From contig NZ_JAODUA010000005.1 of the NCBI RefSeq assembly GCF_025399895.1, forward strand, positions 124,001-188,000: a stretch of DNA of 64,000 nt, written 5' to 3'. The first letter of the stretch is position 1, and each line of letters opens with the position of its first letter. The notes beneath the pieces were generated by a model. That model did no database searches, had not been told where the DNA came from, and saw nothing but the letters and a program-made list of their open reading frames with translations. Of the stretch, positions 1 to 8,296 are shown piece after piece. This DNA is from Streptomyces sp. ASQP_92. GTDB lineage: Bacteria > Actinomycetota > Actinomycetes > Streptomycetales > Streptomycetaceae. The position numbers were made by a program, and so were the translations under genes.

Positions 1-1
1 C

Positions 2-454
2 CATGGGGCGGAGTCCCATGGGGCCGAGCCCCACGTGCGAGGGCCCCGCGTGAGCGAGCCGCATGTGGCGGAGCCCCGGGTGGGCGAGCCCCATGTGGCC
101 GAACCCCGGGTGGGTGAGCCCCACCTGCGGGGGCCGCGCGTGAGCGAGCCGCATGTGACCGAGCCCCGGGTGGGCGAGTTCGCCGTGAGGGAGCCCCCTG
201 TGAGTGAGCCACATGTGGCGGAGCCCCGGGTGGCTGAGCCCTATGGGGGTGGGTCCCGCATGGCTGAGCTCCGTGTGGCCGAACCCCATGGGGGCAAGAC
301 CCGCGTGGCTGAGCCCCCTGTGGGCGTGCCCGAGGTGGGTGGGCCCCACGGGGCCGAGCCCCATATGGCTCGGCTCCACCTGGCCCCGCTCGACGCGGCC
401 GGTGCCGAACCGGGGGCCGGGGTGCGCGGGAGCCAGGGGGCCGGCCGTGGGTGA
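2..454 (+). CDS. C-terminal tail of an upstream gene, probably a response regulator (partial)
   Basis: The reading frame is open from the left edge of the window to a TGA at 452-454. It overlaps the GTG start of the histidine kinase (447) by 8 bases, as is common for response regulator/kinase operons. The visible part is almost entirely a degenerate pentapeptide repeat of the type V-A/S/G-E-P-H/R, about 24 units, then a short Gly/Ala-rich end. No receiver or DNA-binding domain lies inside the window, so the identity as a response regulator is inferred only from position and overlap. The repeat is a 15-bp DNA minisatellite, so the tail may be a non-functional extension. It may also be non-coding if the upstream gene stops before the window. 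Confidence 0.45.
   Translation, partial: HGAESHGAEPHVRGPRVSEPHVAEPRVGEPHVAEPRVGEPHLRGPRVSEPHVTEPRVGEFAVREPPVSEPHVAEPRVAEPYGGGSRMAELRVAEPHGGKTRVAEPPVGVPEVGGPHGAEPHMARLHLAPLDAAGAEPGAGVRGSQGAGRG
10..375. repeat. 15-bp degenerate tandem repeat (about 24 units)
   Basis: Units read approximately GAGCCCCRYGTGGSC with alternating CAC/CAT and CGG/CGC ends, and the phase holds at 15 bp over more than 350 bp. The period is a multiple of three, so one frame stays open as a pentapeptide repeat. Confidence 0.8.
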
Positions 455-1559
455 CATCCTGCTCATCGCGCTGTACGCCTTCCTCGGCGCCGCGGTCGCC
501 GGGTTCGGCGGGGCGCTGGCCCTGCGTCTCCTGCGCCATCGCTCGCTCACCGCGTCCGTGGCCGTCGTGGCGGCGGTGGCGGTCCTCGCGATGCTGGCCG
601 GCACGCTCGCCGTCGCCTGGGCGATGCTCCTGAACTCCCACGACCTGACGGTGGTGACGGTGGTCGTCGCCATGGCCGCGGTCGCCTCACTGGTCACCGC
701 CCTGGTCCTGGGCCGCAGCGTCGTCGCCAGCAGCCACCGCCTGGCGCTGGCCACCCGCTCGTTCGGCGACGGCGGCAGCTTCGACGCGCCGGCGGGACCC
801 GCCACCGCCGAACTGGCCGCGCTGAGCCGGGAGTTGGCGGCCACCAGCGCGAAACTGACCGAGTCACGAGAACGGGAGCGGGCGCTGGAGACCTCACGGC
901 GCGAACTCGTCGCATGGATCTCGCACGACCTGCGCACCCCCCTGGCCGGGCTCCGCGCGATGGCCGAGGCCCTCGAAGACGGCATGGCCAAGGACCCGGA
1001 CCGCTACTTCCGGCAGATCAGGACCGAGGTCGAACGGCTCAACTCCATGGTGGGCGACCTCTTCGAGCTCTCCCGGATCCACGCGGGAGCGCTCTCACTC
1101 AACCCTGCCCGGATGTCCGTCCACGACCTGATCGGTGACGCGCTGGCCGGCGCGGACCCGCTGGCACGTGAGCACGGAGTACGCCTCGTCGGAGAGCGCG
1201 TCGACGCCGTACCGGTCGAGGTGGACGGCAAGGAGATGACCAGGGTCCTCGCCAACCTCCTGGTCAACGCCATCCGGCACACTCCGGCCGACGGCACCGT
1301 CGCGGTCGGCGCGCAGGGCCGTGACGGTGCGGTCACGCTCTCCGTCACCGATGGCTGCGGCGGCATCCCCGACGACGATCTGCCCCGCGTCTTCGACACC
1401 GGCTGGCGCGGCACCGAGGCCCGCACCCCGCCCGGCGGGGCCGGCCTCGGCCTCGCGATCGTCCGCGGCATAGTGGAGGCCCACTCCGGCCGCGCCGAGG
1501 TCCGCAACGTGGCGGGCGGCTGCCGCTTCGAACTCACCCTGCCGACAGCGCGCGCGTAG
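447..1559 (+). CDS. Membrane sensor histidine kinase of a two-component system
   Basis: A membrane-bound kinase that should autophosphorylate on His and pass phosphate to a partner regulator, probably the gene ending at 454. GTG 447 follows a purine-rich GGGGG site at 436-440 and starts directly with a hydrophobic stretch; an earlier in-frame ATG at 204 would only add repeat-encoded sequence. From the N-terminus there are about three membrane segments (residues ~4-26, 34-60, 65-88), a HAMP-like linker, a HisKA H-box with WISHDLRTPL (His near residue 162), an N-box NLLVNAIRHTP near 270, and ATP-lid G-boxes DGCGGIPDD and GGAGLGLAI. All catalytic motifs look intact. The extracytoplasmic loops are very short, so it may sense a membrane or intramembrane signal. 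The stimulus is unknown. Confidence 0.9.
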   Translation: MGDILLIALYAFLGAAVAGFGGALALRLLRHRSLTASVAVVAAVAVLAMLAGTLAVAWAMLLNSHDLTVVTVVVAMAAVASLVTALVLGRSVVASSHRLALATRSFGDGGSFDAPAGPATAELAALSRELAATSAKLTESRERERALETSRRELVAWISHDLRTPLAGLRAMAEALEDGMAKDPDRYFRQIRTEVERLNSMVGDLFELSRIHAGALSLNPARMSVHDLIGDALAGADPLAREHGVRLVGERVDAVPVEVDGKEMTRVLANLLVNAIRHTPADGTVAVGAQGRDGAVTLSVTDGCGGIPDDDLPRVFDTGWRGTEARTPPGGAGLGLAIVRGIVEAHSGRAEVRNVAGGCRFELTLPTARA

Positions 1560-1597
1560 GGGCTGTGCCCCCGGGGGTGGCCCAGTAGCCCAACCGT

Positions 1598-1639
1598 CCG
1601 AGGGCCAACCGCCGAGGGCCAACCGCCGAGGGCCGACCG
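1598..1639. repeat. 14-bp tandem repeat, three copies
   Basis: Three near-identical 14-mers (CCGAGGGCCAACCG) lie between the convergent kinase and epimerase genes. A small hairpin (GGAGGG 1640-1645 with CCCTCC 1651-1656) follows and covers the epimerase stop codon. Confidence 0.7.
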
Positions 1640-1646
1640 GGAGGGG

Positions 1647-2645
1647 CTATCCCTCCGCCGTCGCGAACTCCGTCATTCCCTCAGCGAAACCGACCGCAGG
1701 CTTCCAGCCCAGCTCGCGCCGCAGCCGCGCCGAGTCCGCGGTGATGTGCCGTACGTCGCCGAGCCGGTACTCACCCGTCACCACCGGGTCGGGACCCCCG
1801 TGCGCCGAGGCCAGCGCCCGGGCCATCTCGCCCACGGTGTGCGGGTTTCCGCTGCCCGTGTTGTACGAGGTGAGCACACCCGGCGGTCGTCCTGAGAGCG
1901 CTTCCAGCGCCACCACGTTCGCCCCGGCCACATCGCGAACGTGCACGAAGTCCCGACGCTGACGGCCGTCCTCGAAGACTCGCGGCGCCTCTCCACGCGC
2001 CAGCGACGAACGGAAGAACGAGGCCACCCCCGCATAGGGCGTGTCCCGCGGCATCCCCGGCCCGTACACGTTGTGGTAGCGCAGCGACACCGCCCGCCCG
2101 CCGGTCGCCCGCGCCCACGCGGCGGCCAGGTGCTCCTGAGCCAGCTTGGTCGTGGCATACACATTGCGCGGGTCGACGGGCGCGTCCTCCGCGACCAGAC
2201 CCGGACTCAACTCTGCCTCGCAGTGCGGGCATGGGGGCTCGAACCGGCCCGCTTCCAGCCACTCGACCGGCCGAGGCCCGGGCCGCACCACCCCGTGCTC
2301 GGGGCACTCGTAGCGGCCCTCCCCGTAGACCACCATCGACCCCGCGAGCACCAGGTCGCGCACCCCCGCGTCGGCCATGGCCGTCAGGAGCACCGCGGTG
2401 CCGAGGTCGTTGCAGCCCACATAGTCGGCGGCGTCGCCGAAACCGGTGCCGAGGCCGACCATCGCCGCTTGGTGGCACACCGCGTCCACGCCGCGCAGCG
2501 CCCGGGCGACGACATCCGGGTCGCGGACGTCGTCGCCCGGCCGGACCGCCCGGTCCAGAACGAAGGGCTCATGGCCGTGGGTGGCCAGGGCTGTGACAAT
2601 GTGCGAGCCGATGAAGCCCGCGCCTCCCGTGACAAGTACACGCAT
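1647..2645 (-). CDS. NAD-dependent epimerase/dehydratase (extended SDR) with a Cys-rich insert
   Basis: A 332-residue extended short-chain dehydrogenase of the nucleotide-sugar epimerase type. The start is the ATG at 2645, giving MRVLVTGGAGFIGSH, so the Rossmann GxxGxxG sits at residues 7-13 as expected. The catalytic YxxxK is visible as YATTK near residue 163, with an upstream Ser in AGSMVVYG. An insert at about residues 112-143 carries a CPEHG and a CPHCE element, resembling a zinc-knuckle-like loop absent from classical GalE. The substrate cannot be named; sugar-nucleotide epimerisation or reduction is inferred from the family. It is divergent from the pterin dehydratase gene, with about 80 bp between the starts. 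Confidence 0.85.
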   Translation of the reverse strand: MRVLVTGGAGFIGSHIVTALATHGHEPFVLDRAVRPGDDVRDPDVVARALRGVDAVCHQAAMVGLGTGFGDAADYVGCNDLGTAVLLTAMADAGVRDLVLAGSMVVYGEGRYECPEHGVVRPGPRPVEWLEAGRFEPPCPHCEAELSPGLVAEDAPVDPRNVYATTKLAQEHLAAAWARATGGRAVSLRYHNVYGPGMPRDTPYAGVASFFRSSLARGEAPRVFEDGRQRRDFVHVRDVAGANVVALEALSGRPPGVLTSYNTGSGNPHTVGEMARALASAHGGPDPVVTGEYRLGDVRHITADSARLRRELGWKPAVGFAEGMTEFATAEG

Positions 2646-2710
2646 GGAGGAGACGCTACGGAACAGAAGCCTCTCCGTCACCGTTCCACCCCGCCATGTC
2701 ACCACCCCGT

Positions 2711-2716
2711 AAGGAG
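2711..2716 (+). promoter_or_regulatory. Ribosome binding site deciding the pterin dehydratase start
   Basis: AAGGAG, nine bases before ATG 2726. It supports that start over the in-frame ATG at 2696. Confidence 0.8.
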
Positions 2717-2725
2717 TACCCGGAC

Positions 2726-3037
2726 ATGCCTGTTGAGCCGCTGTCGCAGAAGGACATCGAGGACCGGCTGCGTGAACTGCCCGGCTGGGCGCTCTCGGAC
2801 GACCACGACCGGATCTTCCGCAGCTACCGTCTGGGCGGCCACTTCGCCGCGACCGCCATGGTCGTCCATGTCGCCCAGATCCAGGAGGAACTGGGCCACC
2901 ACTCCGACCTCACCCTCGGCTACAACACCCTCACCCTGTCCGTGAACACCCATGACGCGGGCGGTGCCGTCACCGAGCTCGACTTCCAACTCGCCCACCG
3001 CGTCGAGGAGATCGCTCCCCTGCACGGCGCGGGGTGA
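2726..3037 (+). CDS. 4a-hydroxytetrahydrobiopterin dehydratase (pterin-4a-carbinolamine dehydratase)
   Basis: A 103-residue single-domain protein of normal family length. The family dehydrates 4a-hydroxytetrahydropterin back to the quinonoid dihydropterin during aromatic amino-acid hydroxylation. The hallmark segment is present: an alpha-helical VVHVAQIQEELGHHSD (conserved His-His pair), the strand YNTLTLSVNTHD and a C-terminal D-F-x-L-A-H-R-V-E-E helix. No hydroxylase gene lies nearby in the window, so its physiological partner is unknown. Confidence 0.9.
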   Translation: MPVEPLSQKDIEDRLRELPGWALSDDHDRIFRSYRLGGHFAATAMVVHVAQIQEELGHHSDLTLGYNTLTLSVNTHDAGGAVTELDFQLAHRVEEIAPLHGAG

Positions 3038-3143
3038 CCTCGCCGGGCGTGCCGTTACGCGCGAACGCCCGCCCGGCCGGAGGAGCGGGCCGACCCCTGT
3101 ACGGCCCGCTCCTTTGGCCGCGGCGCACCGGCCGGGCGACGGC

Positions 3144-4025
3144 TCAGACGTGCCAGTCGCCGGCCGCCGCCGCGTCCCGGGCGAACTCGGCGAAGTCACG
3201 GGGCTCTCGGCCCAGGACCCGCTTCACGCCGTCCGTGGTGGACGCGTTGTGGCCGTCGAGGAGCGTCGTGAAGAGCCCGGCCAGCCACTCCGCCTCCGGC
3301 GTGGGCATGCCGTACTGGGTGAGCGTCTGCGCGTACTGGGCCCCCGACACCGGCGCATAGTGGATCTCGCGGCCCGTCGCGCGGGAGAGCTCGGCCGTGA
3401 CCTCGCCGAACGTGAGCAGCCGAGGCCCCGTCAATTCATAGGTCTGCCCCGCGTGACCGTCCTCGGTGAGGGCGTGGACCACGACATCGGCCAAGTCGTC
3501 CACATCGAGCCAGGGTTCGGCGGTGTCTGCGCCCGGGAACGCCACCGTCCCCGCGAGGACGCCCTCGACCATCGCGCCCTCGCTGAAGTTCTGCGCGAAG
3601 AACGCGGACCGCACCACCGTGAGGTCCGGGCAGGTCTCCCTGAGAGCGCTCTCGGCACGGGCCGCCTCCGGTTCGCCCCGGCCGGACAGCAGCACGATCC
3701 GGCGCACCCCGTTGGCCGCCGCGACGCTTCCGAACAGGCGCATCGCATCCTCCGAGCCGGGCGCCGCGAGGTCGGGGTAGTAGGCGACATAGGCGGCATC
3801 CGCGCCGTACAGGGCCGGGCCCCACGTGTTGGCATCCGCCCAGTCGAAGACAACCCCACCCGACCGGGAACCCGGCCGGACCCGCACCCCCCGCGCGACG
3901 AGGCGCTCGAACACCCGATGCCCCGTCTTCCCCGTGGCGCCCGTCACCAGCACCGTGCGCGGCGCCATCGCGTCCGCTCCCCTCAACTCGTCCGTCGGCT
4001 TGCGGTCCTGCGTCGTGTTCGTCAT
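3144..4025 (-). CDS. NmrA-like NAD(P)-binding reductase/sensor
   Basis: A 293-residue atypical SDR. The Rossmann motif VTGATGKTGHRV near residues 25-36 has the NmrA-type GxxGxxG, and the classical YxxxK catalytic pair is not obvious. Members act as redox-sensing regulators or NAD(P)H-dependent quinone reductases. ATG 4025 is chosen; ATG 3968 just before the Rossmann strand is an alternative. The gene is divergent from the AraC-type regulator at 4131, the usual sign that the regulator controls it. An exact GAGAGCGCTCTC palindrome lies inside the gene (3642-3653) at codons for E-S-A-L. Confidence 0.85.
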   Translation of the reverse strand: MTNTTQDRKPTDELRGADAMAPRTVLVTGATGKTGHRVFERLVARGVRVRPGSRSGGVVFDWADANTWGPALYGADAAYVAYYPDLAAPGSEDAMRLFGSVAAANGVRRIVLLSGRGEPEAARAESALRETCPDLTVVRSAFFAQNFSEGAMVEGVLAGTVAFPGADTAEPWLDVDDLADVVVHALTEDGHAGQTYELTGPRLLTFGEVTAELSRATGREIHYAPVSGAQYAQTLTQYGMPTPEAEWLAGLFTTLLDGHNASTTDGVKRVLGREPRDFAEFARDAAAAGDWHV

Positions 4026-4130
4026 GGCTCCAGCGTCGCCGCCGGGCCCTGGACTCTCCATGCGTCAGAGGCCAGTCCCCATACGCGTACGTCCAGCAAC
4101 CGGCTCACCGGGCTCCCTTACGCTGACCCC

Positions 4131-5126
4131 ATGGACGCACTCGCCGGACTGCTCGACGGACCGCGGGCCAGGGGGGCCTTTCTGATGCGCATGGTCATGG
4201 AGCCGCCGTGGTCCGTAAGGATCGAGGACCGCGCGCCCATCTGCCTGATGTCGATGACGGCGGGCGAGGCCTGGATCGTGCGTGACGGGGACAGCGGTGG
4301 CGGCGACGAGGGCGATGCCGTGCACATCGGCCCCGGCGACATCGTCATCGTGCGCGGCCCCGACCCGTACACCGTGGCGCACGCCCCGGACCTCGCCCCG
4401 TTCGCACGCATCGGCCCCGGCGGGGTCTGCACCAGCTTGCGCGGGGAAGCGCTCTCGGACTCCATGGACCTGGGCGTACGCACCTGGGGCAACGCCCCGA
4501 ACGGCTCGGCGACGATGCTGGTCGGCACCTACCTGATGGAGGGGGAGATCAGCGGGCGGCTCCTCGACGCGCTGCCTCCGGTGGTGCGCCTGACCGCGCG
4601 GGAGTGGAACCGCTCCCTGATGCCGCTGCTCGACGACGAGATCTCGCGCGACGAACCCGGCCAGAGCGTCGTCCTGGACCGACTGCTCGATCTGCTGCTC
4701 ATCGCGGTACTGCGCTCCTGGTTCTCGCGACCGGGCGCCGACGCGCCCGCCTGGTACCGGGCGATGGGAGACCCGGTGGTCGGCCCCGCGCTGCGGCTGG
4801 TGCAGAACAGTCCGGCTCATCCCTGGACGGTGGCCTCGCTCGCCGCGAAGTGCGGGGTGTCACGGGCCGGATTCGCGCGCCGCTTCACCGAGTTGGTGGG
4901 GGAGCCGCCGATGGCGTATCTGACCGGCTGGCGCCTGGCGCTCGCCGCCGACCGACTGCGGGAGAGCGACGCCACCGTCGAAGCCATCGCCCGCCAGGTC
5001 GGATACAGCAGCGCGTTCGCGCTGAGCGCCGCCTTCAAACGGGTCCGGGGCATCAGCCCGCAGGAACACCGGACGCTGCGCGGCGACGGCTCAGGGGCGG
5101 CCGGTGTTACGGGAAGCGGGAGTTGA
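4131..5126 (+). CDS. AraC-family transcriptional regulator with N-terminal cupin domain
   Basis: A 331-residue regulator. The first ~190 residues form a cupin-like sensing domain (ending in acidic and GDIVIVRGP-type beta turns). The last ~100 form the double helix-turn-helix, with VASLAAKCGVSRAGFARRF and VEAIARQVGYSSAFALSAAFKR as the two recognition units. This arrangement is typical of Cupin_6/AraC proteins that control a divergent oxidoreductase, here the NmrA-like gene 105 bp away. ATG 4131 gives the normal family length; upstream in-frame codons only extend through antisense of that gene. Confidence 0.88.
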   Translation: MDALAGLLDGPRARGAFLMRMVMEPPWSVRIEDRAPICLMSMTAGEAWIVRDGDSGGGDEGDAVHIGPGDIVIVRGPDPYTVAHAPDLAPFARIGPGGVCTSLRGEALSDSMDLGVRTWGNAPNGSATMLVGTYLMEGEISGRLLDALPPVVRLTAREWNRSLMPLLDDEISRDEPGQSVVLDRLLDLLLIAVLRSWFSRPGADAPAWYRAMGDPVVGPALRLVQNSPAHPWTVASLAAKCGVSRAGFARRFTELVGEPPMAYLTGWRLALAADRLRESDATVEAIARQVGYSSAFALSAAFKRVRGISPQEHRTLRGDGSGAAGVTGSGS

Positions 5127-5141
5127 GGGCCGGCGCAGTCC

Positions 5142-5153
5142 GAGAGCGCTCTC
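5142..5153. repeat. Exact copy of the iterated palindrome GAGAGCGCTCTC (intergenic)
   Basis: This copy sits in the 52-bp space between the converging araC-type and hypothetical genes. It is one of three exact copies outside genes in the window. It could act as a short hairpin terminator, but there is no T-run. Confidence 0.9.
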
Positions 5154-5178
5154 GCCCTGCCCCCAGCCCGAGCACGTC

Positions 5179-5499
5179 TCAGGCACGGATGAGCCGGGAC
5201 AGGTCGTCGTCGCCGACCACACGGAACACGCCGCCGCCGAGCGAGGGGCCGACCAGACCGGCCAGACGCTCCATACGGCGCTGTTCACCGGCCGCGATGC
5301 GCTCCATCCACACGGGGATGTCGGCGGGTTCGGCGTCGATCAGCGCACAGGTCAGGATCTCCTGTGGGTCGTCGAGGCTGAGAGCGCTCAACACCCGGCG
5401 CGGGTCACCGGGGATGGCCTCGTCGGGCAGCCACGCCCTGCGGAAGGTGGCGTAGTCGACTCCGTCGTTGAGGCGGCGCAGCGAAGTGCCGATCAGCAT
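5179..5499 (-). CDS. Small hypothetical protein, possible ferredoxin-like fold
   Basis: A 106-residue soluble protein that I do not recognise. The ATG at 5499 follows GGAGG a few bases upstream. The order of strands and helices (short N-terminal strand, YATFRRAWLP helix, strand, amphipathic helix rich in Glu/Arg, C-terminal strand) is reminiscent of dimeric alpha-beta barrel monooxygenase-like proteins. No active-site signature is evident. It is divergent from the TetR gene at 5667, and its promoter region contains the two TetR operator candidates, so it is the likely target of that repressor. Confidence 0.7.
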   Translation of the reverse strand: MLIGTSLRRLNDGVDYATFRRAWLPDEAIPGDPRRVLSALSLDDPQEILTCALIDAEPADIPVWMERIAAGEQRRMERLAGLVGPSLGGGVFRVVGDDDLSRLIRA

Positions 5500-5565
5500 G
5501 GTGGTACCTCCAGTCGTGGCCTGCCCCACCCGTGGTGCCGGGTGCGGGCATACGCCGAGAGAATT

Positions 5566-5578
5566 CTTACTTTGTAAG
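5566..5578. promoter_or_regulatory. TetR operator candidate 1
   Basis: CTTAC-TTT-GTAAG, a perfect 13-bp inverted repeat in the divergent hypothetical/TetR spacer. It overlaps a possible -35 (TTGTAA 5572-5577) paired with TAGAGT 5594-5599 at 16-bp spacing. Confidence 0.75.
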
Positions 5579-5602
5579 GTTCCCGGCTGCGGATAGAGTG
5601 CC

Positions 5603-5615
5603 CTTACGATGTAAG
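5603..5615. promoter_or_regulatory. TetR operator candidate 2
   Basis: CTTAC-GAT-GTAAG has the same half sites as operator 1. Its centre is 37 bp away, so it flanks the other side of the putative promoter. Confidence 0.75.
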
Positions 5616-5666
5616 AATCGTCAAGAGGCTTCTGCAACGCAGAGGGATCGATGCGAGGAGAGACGG

Positions 5667-6428
5667 ATGGCGGACCGGCGGGCACGGCCCAAGGCGGGGC
5701 TCAGTCGCGAGCGGGTGCTGGACGCGGCGCTGGACCTCGTCGACCGTGAAGGCGTCGCCTCCCTCACCATGCGCAAGCTCGGCGCGGAGCTCGGTGTGGA
5801 GGCCATGACGCTTTATCACCACGTAGGAAACAAAGGGCAGTTGCTTGACGCGCTGGTCGGCCGCGTCGTGCGCCGGGCCGCCCTGGGACTGCCGGGCGGG
5901 CCCGCGCCGTCGTCCGATGCCGATGCCGATGCTGAGGCCGCGAGCCCTGCCGATGCCTCCGAAGGCGCCGCCTCCGCCACCCGTATTGAGCCCGTCGGCG
6001 CGAACCTGGGCGCGGGCGACTGGACCCGCTGGGCCCGCGCCTTCGCCTGCGGGCTACGGGCCGAACTCCTGCGGCACCCAGGCGTGTTGCCGCTCATCGC
6101 CACGCGTCCGCTGAGCTCCGCCGACGATCTCGACCTGCTGGAGGAGTGGCTGGCCGCCCTGACGGACGCGGGCCTCGGACTCGGCCGGGCGATGGATGTC
6201 ATCAACGCGCTCGCCACGTTCGTGGTCGGCCACACCCTCGCCGAGGCCGGCCGCGCCCCGGGTGAGCGTACGGACGCCCCCGACCTGGACGACGCGGCGC
6301 CCGACCCGAAGCGCTTCCCGCTTCTTGCCGAGGTCACCGCGACACGCGTCGGCCTGGACTTCGAGGCCCGCTTCGACCGCACCGTCGACTTCATCCTGGC
6401 GGGCTACCGAAACATGGGGGAGGACTGA
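5667..6428 (+). CDS. TetR-family repressor (TetR_C_1 type)
   Basis: A 253-residue repressor. The start ATG 5667 follows GAGGAG at 5655-5660. The N-terminal HTH (residues ~15-60) contains LTMRKLGAELGVEAMTLYHHVGNK, the signature of the tetracycline-repressor-like subgroup. The C-terminal ligand-binding region matches that class in length. An acidic/Ala-rich linker (DADADAEAASPADASEGAAS) sits between the two and looks like a lineage-specific insertion. The paired CTTAC/GTAAG palindromes immediately upstream are its probable operators, so it should repress itself and the divergent small gene. Confidence 0.88.
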   Translation: MADRRARPKAGLSRERVLDAALDLVDREGVASLTMRKLGAELGVEAMTLYHHVGNKGQLLDALVGRVVRRAALGLPGGPAPSSDADADAEAASPADASEGAASATRIEPVGANLGAGDWTRWARAFACGLRAELLRHPGVLPLIATRPLSSADDLDLLEEWLAALTDAGLGLGRAMDVINALATFVVGHTLAEAGRAPGERTDAPDLDDAAPDPKRFPLLAEVTATRVGLDFEARFDRTVDFILAGYRNMGED

Positions 6429-6469
6429 CGCAGGGGCTTTCTCGCGAGCCGGCCCGGCTGCCGCGAACG

Positions 6470-6500
6470 TGCCCGGCATCAGGAACTCCCGTGCCGGGCA
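6470..6500. terminator. Hairpin downstream of the TetR gene
   Basis: TGCCCGGCA 6470-6478 pairs perfectly with TGCCGGGCA 6492-6500 around a 13-nt loop, about 40 bp after the stop codon. There is no U-run. Confidence 0.5.
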
Positions 6501-6551
6501 ACGCAGTTGGCCAGTCGCAAGGATCGATGGTCACCCATGCCCGGACACGAG

Positions 6552-6586
6552 GACGCCGCCGCCCGAAACTGTCGGGCGACGGCGTC
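6552..6586. terminator. Strong hairpin between converging TetR and S53 peptidase genes
   Basis: A 15-nt arm 6552-6566 pairs with 6572-6586 with one mismatch and a 5-nt loop AACTG. It lies in the ~300-bp convergent gap and could stop transcription from both sides. The rest of the gap (6429-6735) shows no gene. A 10/12 version of the iterated palindrome sits at 6701-6712. Confidence 0.6.
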
Positions 6587-6735
6587 GTCACGCGGGGGTG
6601 CGAGGACCACCGACGGGACCGGCGGGTCTCGCGACCGGCGCGTGCTCACCCACCTGAGAGGGTGCCGGAGCGCGAGTGGACGTCGGCAGCTATCGCCGAA
6701 TGGAGCGCTCTCACGGCTGTGAGGGCGTCGAGCCG

Positions 6736-8121
6736 TCAGTGGTGGCGGCGGTTCTCGCGGGCCAGTGCGGTCACGAAGTGGGCCGCGTCGATGGTGCCGA
6801 CGCCCGTCGCCATGTCGTACCCCTTCACCGCGGTGTAGCCGGTGACGCCCGCGTAGCTGTTGTTCGTGCCGTCATTGACGTCCACGAGGCCGGAGCCGGG
6901 CTTGTAGCCCTGGTGCTTGTAGAGCGAGTACAGCGCGTCGTTGATGTTGCCCAGGCGGTGCCCCGCGGCCTGGTCGGCCAGGGCGACGATGCCGGAGAAC
7001 AGCGGGGCCGCCTCGCTCGTACCGCCGGACACGTCCCAGCCGACGGCGGTCGGGTCGTAGCTGGAGTACACCCACGCACCGCCGTTGACCGCGGCAGCCA
7101 TCGAGATGTCGGGGGTGCCGCGCCGGTTGCCGACAGCACCGCGCACGCCGTCCTGGTAGGAGGGGCGCTCGAAGACGTGAGACTGACCGCCGCCACCCGA
7201 CCCGTTGTCGTTGTAAACGCTCTCAGGGCTGAGGCGGTTGCCCTTGTCGTCCAGGTGGAGCTGGGTGCCGCCGATGGAGGTGACCAGCGGGTCGGACGAG
7301 GGCCAGGAGTTGACGCGCTCGTTGTAGTAACCGCTGCCGTCCGCCGTGTTGTCGGTGGCACCGCCGTCGCCGGAGGAGGCGAGCACGGTCACGCCGTGCG
7401 CGGCCGCGTCCTTGAACGCGTACCGCAGGTTCTTGATGCTGGAGAAGTCGCCCTTGTCGAAGCCGGGGAACGTGTTCTCCGTGGCGCCGAAGCTCTGGCT
7501 GATGACATCACCGATGCCGCTGTCGATGAGGTGCTTCTCCGCGTCCATCATCTCGGGCAGACCGGTGACGCCCTCCGTCTCGGCGACCGCGGTCTCCACC
7601 AGGACGATCTTCGCGTCCGGGGCCACGGCGTGCGCCATCTCGACGTCCAGCGTGGACTCGCCGGCCCAGCCGGTCATGTCCTTGTTCTTCGGGTCCCAGG
7701 CGGGAACGTTGCCCCACTTGACCACGTCGACCTTGCTGCTGGGGATCCCGTACTGCTTGCTGTACACGTCCAGGTCGTGCTGGATCGTCGGCGAGCCGAA
7801 GGAGTCCACGATCACGATCGTGCGGCCCTTGCCGGTGATGCCCGCCTTGTAGAGCGGGTTCAGGTTGTACGCCTGGCGGTACTGGAGCGGGCCGTAGCAG
7901 GCGATCTTCCACTTGGCCTGGCACTGCTCGCTGGTGAGCGGGCCGCTCGTCGAGTGGGCGAGCTGGTGCCCGGCTACGGCCGGGACGGGCTTTACCTGCG
8001 GGGCGGCAGGTGCGGCGGTGGCGGACCCGGACAGCGGGGTGGCCATCACCGCGGCGGCGGCAAGGGCGGTGGCCCCGACTGTCGCAGCCGCGGTACGGGT
8101 CCGGGGGAGGGCTATGCGCAT
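6736..8121 (-). CDS. Secreted S53-family (sedolisin) serine-carboxyl peptidase
   Basis: A 461-residue secreted acid endopeptidase. The signal peptide runs to about residue 36 (two Arg, then an Ala-rich core ending SATA-A). The sedolisin catalytic residues are visible: Glu and Asp in GESTLDVE near residue 154 and the nucleophile Ser in SGGTSEAAP near residue 369. The C-terminal region with GYDMATGVGTID is the usual sedolisin end near the calcium site. Unlike many sedolisins it has almost no pro-domain before the catalytic core, only ~30 residues after the signal peptide. This is seen in some Streptomyces homologues. It probably helps extracellular protein scavenging. Confidence 0.9.
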   Translation of the reverse strand: MRIALPRTRTAAATVGATALAAAAVMATPLSGSATAAPAAPQVKPVPAVAGHQLAHSTSGPLTSEQCQAKWKIACYGPLQYRQAYNLNPLYKAGITGKGRTIVIVDSFGSPTIQHDLDVYSKQYGIPSSKVDVVKWGNVPAWDPKNKDMTGWAGESTLDVEMAHAVAPDAKIVLVETAVAETEGVTGLPEMMDAEKHLIDSGIGDVISQSFGATENTFPGFDKGDFSSIKNLRYAFKDAAAHGVTVLASSGDGGATDNTADGSGYYNERVNSWPSSDPLVTSIGGTQLHLDDKGNRLSPESVYNDNGSGGGGQSHVFERPSYQDGVRGAVGNRRGTPDISMAAAVNGGAWVYSSYDPTAVGWDVSGGTSEAAPLFSGIVALADQAAGHRLGNINDALYSLYKHQGYKPGSGLVDVNDGTNNSYAGVTGYTAVKGYDMATGVGTIDAAHFVTALARENRRHH

Positions 8122-8296
8122 GAATGCTCCCTGTGTGGGGTGAAGCCGCGCGGGGCGGTCCTCGTGATCCCATCCGGAGGGTCATGCGCAGGACAAGAGC
8201 GTTTAGCGCATGATGTCGAACGCTTTGCCTGAGTGACGCACTTGAATGAACATTTTTGGCGGGTAGCTGACCAACCAAAATCGAAAAACGACAAAA

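Noticed and set aside
6676..8232. 518-codon frame antisense to the S53 peptidase
   Set aside because: Same shadow effect. The opposite strand has the signal peptide and sedolisin triad.
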